From assembly GCA_026027325.1 (NCBI GenBank), contig JAMSLZ010000005.1, positions 1,984,001-2,048,000 of the forward strand: a DNA stretch of 64,000 bases, in the 5' to 3' direction. The position numbers and the translations under genes were made by a program. Source of the DNA: Actinomucor elegans (taxonomy: Eukaryota > Mucoromycota > Mucoromycetes > Mucorales > Mucoraceae). Below the pieces are notes generated by a model. It saw only the letters and a program-made list of their open reading frames with translations, was not told where the DNA came from and made no database searches. Shown one piece after another: positions 58,269-64,000 of the stretch (position 1 is the first letter of the stretch; the number at the start of each line of letters is the position of its first letter).

Positions 58269-61200
58269 TTAAGCAAACATAAACACGTTCTTTTGGGCTG
58301 TACACATCTTCTTGGCTCTGTCAGTGCCTACAACACGCTCTAGTTTTAAGAAATCATATTTTGAAAATAGAGCTGTACAAGAAAAGGTAGCTTCCTCGGC
58401 CGCACTAGCCTCATCAAACTTGAGTCCTAAGAAATTGACAATTTCGGTGTAGTATAATGGGTCTTCTGGAAGGCCGTAAAATACAACATGGAATGTACCA
58501 CGAATGTTATATCTAAGCATATTGGTTTAGTGGTCTTCTTATCGAAAAATTCAGTACATCGAGCTTACCTTCTAAAGAAATGGAGTCTTTCGGTGTAAAG
58601 AAGGAAGTTAGATCGGCCGTGGAAGAATTGAGCTCTTGAGCGAGTGATACTGCTACCAGAAGCATACCTAAAGCATAAACTAAATTAGTATTATTTCATT
58701 TGTAAACATTGCTTATGGTGACTCACTCTGAACAAGGCTCATACGAATACTTGTTATCTTCAAAATAGTTTCTAACTCTTACAAAATCAAAGTAGGAAGG
58801 GATAAAGATGAGGGTATGTGATTGCATAATAGCTGATTTACGAAGAGTTGGCAATGTCTAAGATAGCAGATATTTAGTTTTAGGCCTCAAGACAATAATT
58901 ATAGTATTGTATAGTCTACCTTTTCAATAAAGTACTTGTAGCGTACATCGTTGATCGACTTGAGAGAAGGAGCATCGATACGTGTAAAGCTCTACCAAGC
59001 ATGAAAAAAAGAGATTATTAATAACGAAGCGTCAATCGAACATAATTATAGTTACCTGTTGTACTTGAGGAATAACATCCATGATTGAACCTTCTTCGTA
59101 CGTATGCTTGATCTTTAGTTTACCAGAAACATTCTTCATGTGCTTATTAAATAGGGCATTGAACTCTGGAGTCAAAAAGTCTGCAAACACGAGTGTTTGA
59201 CGAAGGTATTTGGCTCTGTAGAGAGTGTAAATATATCGCTACGAATGTTATCAGGTAGTACTTACTTTCCGTCTAGATACCAGCTCTTGATTCTGGAAAT
59301 ATCACAGCCGTGGCTATCTGTAGGAATCAAATTGAGATGTTGGAAAATATGATCGATATGTTCCCAATTTTGCATTAAGAAATGGTTCGTTTGATCCAAG
59401 ATAATCAACTCAATGGAGGAGAGAAAGTCAAAGTCTCTCTTCTTATCACTGTATAGAAGCTAGTTACTATTGTGTTCAACTATCAATTCCGTTTTTTTTT
59501 TACCCTTCAGTACCGATCAACGTACGTAAACCCAATGGAGACGCAATGATAATATCAGCATTATAAAAATCAGCATAAAGTTTCATCGATTTCTTAGCAA
59601 ACTTGATGCCCAATCGGAAATGATCATCGATATTGCCTTGGAAGTTTTGCAAGTAGTCAGCAGGCTTGGAGGTATCTACAGCTTCTTCTTCACGTAAATT
59701 GAATTGTTCAAAGAATCGCTTCTTATTTTCGTGCTGTTCAGTTGCTGATAGTTTAATCAAGGTATCGACTACATCCACAACAGTATTTCTGAAAGGCAGA
59801 ACGATCAAGACCTTTGGTCGAGTGAACCCTTGGTCTCGCATTTCACTAATTACCAGTAAACGTTAGGTCTAGGTAATCTGATGCCTATATACTAACTTAC
59901 CCAAGATCAGTACCCTCTTTCTGAGCTTTACTGAGTTTGGCATTGTTCTTCAAAACACGATCTCGAGTTCTATAATATGCTGATGTTAGTAAAGCAGGCT
60001 CTATCGATAAAAAATTGAAAGTTACGTTACTTGGTGACATGGTTCAAGGCGTGAAGAGCATATGCATTTCTAATTTCCTTTGCGTTACTCATGCTTCTAT
60101 TACAGAAAACCATATCGCGATAGTTGTTCATTTGATTGAAAAGATGATTTTGAAGTGGCGAGAATGTACCTTTTCCTAGAATTGATTCAAACTTAGAGTC
60201 ATGTTTTTTTGCTACGCACTAAATCCAAAGTACCTTTTTTAACCACTTCCTTATTAGCCTTTGGCCAACAGTTGGCAATACGTTGCTTAACCTTAGCATC
60301 CTCCAATTTGTTAATTGTAGGCATATCTTTCACTGACTTGTCTTCGGTAGTAGTTAAGGCAGTAACATCCTTCAAAACTTCATCGGTAAACATTTGAGAA
60401 ATCCACTTCTTTTGCTCCACAAGAGATATTTTCTCGTCAAATGATCCAGGTTGTTGATCTACAAATCTACTTTCAAAGAGATCATCTAATATGCCAAGCG
60501 AAATGAGTACTTCTGTCTTTATCTTTTGCTCAAATAAACTTACCATGAACCTCTTCTTCCTCCGCATCGCTTCCAATGTAGACTATCTCCTCCTCTTCAT
60601 CATTTTCTTCTAATGGATCAGCTGCATCACCATCAATTAATTCGACTTCCTCTTCATTATCCTCTTCTCCACTTAAATCATCATCTTCTTCTCCACTTAA
60701 ATCATCATCCTCTTCCTCCATATCTTCATCTTGCTCATCATATTCTGCTTCAGCTCCCTCTACATCCTCTTCTTCTTCTTCCAGCTCAGGTTCGCTTTCT
60801 GACGGCTCTTCAATACCTTCTTGTTCGCGTTGAATCTTTTTATAGAAATCCTTTTGTTTCGAGGTTTTCTTTAACGAGCCGATAAGCAATGAGTATGCAG
60901 AGGGCTTTTTCCAGTCCTCTTCTTCACTATCTTCATCAGAATTGGTGTCTTGTTCCGAATCATCAAACTGACCGTCAGCGCGTCTTTTCTCTTCGTCTAT
61001 TTCTCGGTCCAAGTCAGCCTCAGAGACAACTCTTCTGCGCCTAAAGCGATATTCGAATCAGTAACAAAATCATCAATGGGAGGGATCCTTTTGCATGTGT
61101 ATCTTACTTTGGGATGTCCTCTTCGTCTTCTTCAAAGTCTTTGGGCACGAGCTCACCGTAATCCTCGAAATCCTGCTTTTGCTTTCGAGAAAGCTTTCCG

Positions 61201-61319
61201 TATTTGACAGGCGCTTCCTTTCTCTTCGAAGTTGATTTGGAGGTAGAAAGGCCTGATACATGAGTACCAGATACCTTCTTTTTCATGTTTTTACTAATGG
61301 CAGATCTTTCCTTGGCCAT
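58269..61319 (-). CDS. UTP25: UTP25, U3 snoRNA-associated ribosome biogenesis factor
   Basis: Nucleolar SSU-processome protein (DIEXF/Def in animals) with a degenerate DEAD-box-helicase-like fold. Twelve exons on the minus strand: 61319-61108, 61040-60544, 60485-60216, 60175-60031, 59969-59901, 59845-59504, 59448-59266, 59215-59056, 58991-58920, 58857-58727, 58667-58569 and 58512-58269 (about 807 aa). A basic N-terminus is followed by long Glu/Asp runs. Family blocks include [124 protein letters not shown] [16 protein letters not shown] and [19 protein letters not shown]. The join near 60176-60215 is the one weak point: a 40-nt GTAGCA..CTAG intron, or a +1 change in an A7 tract. Confidence 0.9.
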
Positions 61320-63120
61320 GTTAATTATAGTAATGTGAGTATGTGTGTGGTTGGCAAAAAAAGTACAGTTCTTGAATTATATATGTTCTTGAGGAAATGC
61401 AGTCACATTCATGCTCTTTCTTAATAAGCCTCATTATCATCAGCAGTAGCACCAGCAGTAACACTTGACAGCTCGAAGGCTAACGAATTAATAGATCGCG
61501 ACCCTAATAACAGTACAATAAAAACAAGGATTTGTCTGGGCATAGTAGACGCCCTACATTATTGAACTATACATTTGTCCTCCAATTACGGTTACTGCAA
61601 GGTAAATGAGCGATAGAATAAAGTTTATCATAACAGGACATAGGGAAAGTGTTCTTATCATCTTTGACACCTCAAGAATAATATACATTCAGCATGATAA
61701 GGGGTTCTTGGAAAATATTGGTATACTTCATACGGTAAAGCTCTGGTATTTGCACATCATAAGTGATATAACAGTTGTTTCCATACTCATCAAATGAAAT
61801 ATACAGTGAATAGTATTGTTGTGATATCATTACTGACAATTATGACTTGAGAAGTCATATATTATAGTTATTATACAAATGGCTTCTTTTCCTCCAGCTA
61901 TTTCACACGATCCTTGTTAAATTAGGTTACTCGAACACTTTCTCGAGAAAAAAAAATATTACATACCTTTGAATAGAAAAGAGTAATTCTAAATTACAAT
62001 CCTTGCTTCTAAAGTATCTCAAATGTTGTCAAAAATATACCAGCTACCGCCATATTAAATTCTTTCATTTTTATTGGGTGTTGAAGACGTAAACTGACTT
62101 CTTCTATTATGGTAGCTCCTTCTCCTTCTCCAGCTGAACGTTCAAAAATCAGGAATGCGTTTTGATACTCTGTTTAATAATACTTAACTTTCACTTCTAG
62201 CTCGAGGATTTCATTTAAATATTTAATTAAGCGAGTAGATCGTTATTTGTATATTATTTTTTTTGGGAAATTTAAAATTAGACTTGTCATTTGGGTACCA
62301 TAAAATGACTACAAGTCAAGAAAGAGCAGATATTATTAGCGCAGTATCTATTCAACTATATGCAGAATTGCTATTAATTTGTAAATTACGCGTATTTTCA
62401 TATCCAACTTTCTTTCATCAATAAGTCTTACTGATAACCAAGTGTTGGGTCTGATTAATTTTCTAATACTCAGAATATTCCTACATATTGACTGTCATTT
62501 ATTATTTCCAATCTTCATCAGCTAATTTTTTTTGTAGGTTTAACTGGGGCAGTTACCTGGACAGTTTTAATAGAAGTTTAGCGTTTTTCAATGACAGGAA
62601 GCACGTTCCTGGTACCACATAAAGAAGGTTGACTGTGTCCAAAGACATACGATTTCGGATATCGAATAAGTTATATTATGTAGTACCCGGAGGAAAATCC
62701 CTTCCAAGGTTTTATTTATAGTGCCTATTGTAGCCTATTGAGGTACCACGGAGCAAACAAGTATTGAAACGTCTTATCTATTGAAATCAACTACATAATT
62801 TGTTCCATGTTGGTTTTTAGTGGTACGAGTAAGTTATATAGCATGGCCTAGAACTGATATTTTCCCCTGTTCCGCGGTTTAAAGGCTGACCCTGAATTCT
62901 ACGCTAAAACGTATAAGGGTATCCCCCGATGACTCACTCATGAAAAAAAAAAACCTCATATAGGTAATAGATAATGCATAACGTTAATGCAAAACATTAT
63001 ATATCAGACCAAAATAGATGTAAGACCAAGAGATTAAGTGATAGTTTATAATGATAAAAGTAAGTTATAAGGAAATGATAGGATGATTTATATTACAAAA
63101 GGTGAGGATGATTTGCTTTT
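61320..63120. other. 1.8 kb intergenic region
   Basis: No gene supported. A 63-codon plus-strand frame at 61606-61797 is probably chance. The UTP25 promoter occupies the first part. Confidence 0.5.
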
Positions 63121-64000
63121 TTAGGAATTATATACAATAGCTTCAATAGCTTCGGTAAAAGAGGCTTCGTTGTAAATGGGCTCACCAGACTCGGAGATAG
63201 CGCCTTTCATACAGACACATTTGATACCAAGTCTTTCAATAGCAGATACATCGACTTTGATTGCGCTATTATCAAGGTAGACCATATGAGTGATAAATGA
63301 GGAGACGGAGCTTGGGTAAAATGCGTTGTTTGGAAATGGAGGGTAACGGTGAGTGGGTGAAGAAGGCATACTTCCAATTGCCATACTTGATACATGTGAA
63401 TTGATTGAGTAAGATGAGGGTGGGGTATTAATAGTCGTACTTGTGACACTGCTGGTTCTACTACTACTAGCTATATAGTCAGGTACGTCTGGATCTTCAT
63501 CATCATCATCACATGATTCGTAGAATGCACGACGTGCGTCAATTTTTTGGCTTTCATTAAGTGCAGATGCAATAGCATTGATAAAGTCAAGAGCTGTATA
63601 GTCGTTGGTTTCACGATCATTTGTTCCGTTGAGTAACAGAATTTTGTGTTTTAAACTTTGTGATTGAACTACAGCGTTTCCAACACCGCGAAGAACGAGG
63701 CAAGGAATGAGAGAAGTATAGAGTGAGCCAATAGAGTAAACCAATGTCTTTTTGGACGACAGTTGACTTACAACCTTTGGGTTAGGAACAGGGTAGATCT
63801 CTTGACCATATTCATTGATGTAATATATACGATCAATAGGAGAAGCAAGCTTTTCATCCACTTGTTTAGAAAAGAATAGATTGGCATTCATGTTATCGTC
63901 GATTACTTTGGTTTCCGGTGTAATGTTGATAGGATCTTCAAAGAAACTGAACGCATCAATGGGGTTAGTGCGCTTTTTTCTGGGAGTGCATGCACCTTTG
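63121..64000 (-). CDS. CofD/YvcK-like protein (UPF0052), 3' part
   Basis: Runs off the window on its 5' side; the frame stays open from the stop at 63121-63123 to position 64000 with no intron, about 292 residues visible. Blocks seen are PIDRIYYINEYGQEIYPVPN, KKTLVYSIGSLYTSLIPCLV, LRGVGNAV, HKILLLNGTNDRETNDYTAL and DFINAIASALN. Then comes an acidic and Ser/Thr-rich insert, then HMVYLDNSAIKVD and the C-terminal strand. The VYSIGSLYTSLIP...L-x-GVG-A block is the signature of the CofD-related superfamily (2-phospho-lactate transferase fold; bacterial YvcK/GlmR, and fungal homologues such as yeast YNL011C). The substrate in fungi is not known. The long low-complexity insert near residues 130-205 of the visible part is unusual for the fold. 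Confidence 0.82.
   Translation of the reverse strand, partial: KGACTPRKKRTNPIDAFSFFEDPINITPETKVIDDNMNANLFFSKQVDEKLASPIDRIYYINEYGQEIYPVPNPKVVSQLSSKKTLVYSIGSLYTSLIPCLVLRGVGNAVVQSQSLKHKILLLNGTNDRETNDYTALDFINAIASALNESQKIDARRAFYESCDDDDEDPDVPDYIASSSRTSSVTSTTINTPPSSYSINSHVSSMAIGSMPSSPTHRYPPFPNNAFYPSSVSSFITHMVYLDNSAIKVDVSAIERLGIKCVCMKGAISESGEPIYNEASFTEAIEAIVYNS

Noticed and set aside
1..64000. CRISPR array, bacterial-type operons or riboswitches
   Set aside because: The only tandem array is the degenerate minisatellite with no spacers; genes are intron-rich and eukaryotic.

Overview
The window reads as nuclear DNA of an early-diverging filamentous fungus, most likely a Mucorales species (Mucor/Rhizopus/Parasitella type). 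The evidence is AT-rich intergenic DNA, genes cut by many 40-90 nt GT..AG introns with a CTAAC/CTGAT-like branch site, fungal housekeeping proteins, and decayed transposases of types common in that order. All exon joins below were read by eye from splice signals, reading frame and family similarity. No search was run.

Layout. 0.9-3.5 kb: a secreted low-complexity protein and a bZIP factor. 3.7-6.7 kb: a mobile-element zone with a transposase remnant, a 14-bp minisatellite, and two inverted ~200 bp repeats enclosing an intact three-exon gene whose core resembles a serine recombinase. 7.1-13.4 kb: divergent PMA1 (plasma-membrane H+-ATPase) and QNG1 (queuosine salvage, with a 10-nt micro-exon). 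14.0-17.0 kb: a ~310 bp-arm foldback repeat beside a decayed long-chain acyl-CoA synthetase. 18.0-22.0 kb: an M20 amidohydrolase and a PIAS/Siz SUMO ligase on the minus strand. 24.7-29.5 kb: a two-copy conserved-domain nuclear-type protein, a multipass membrane protein and an NR2C2AP-like protein; the last two overlap tail to tail by their stop codons. 29.9-30.7 kb: a dead Tc1/mariner relic. 31.5-41.3 kb: RIC1 (Ypt6/Rab6 exchange factor subunit), a CorA-family Mg2+ transporter and VRG4 (Golgi GDP-mannose transporter), all on the plus strand. 42.3-44.0 kb: two more relics. 45.1-52.7 kb: a large FUSC/DUF2421-type membrane protein and two tandem aspartic proteases. 54.5-55.5 kb: a small unknown protein and a small secreted eight-cysteine protein. 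56.9 kb: tRNA-Ser(AGA). 58.3-61.3 kb: UTP25 (ribosome biogenesis). 63.1-64.0 kb: the 3' part of a CofD/YvcK-like gene that runs off the end.

There is no operon logic. Several genes serve the secretory pathway and cell surface: RIC1 at the Golgi, VRG4 supplying GDP-mannose, PMA1 energising the membrane, and secreted proteases. This looks like ordinary gene mixing. The less ordinary content is between genes: a recurring ~60 bp motif with about a dozen degenerate copies, the foldback, and the inverted-repeat element with the recombinase-like gene.
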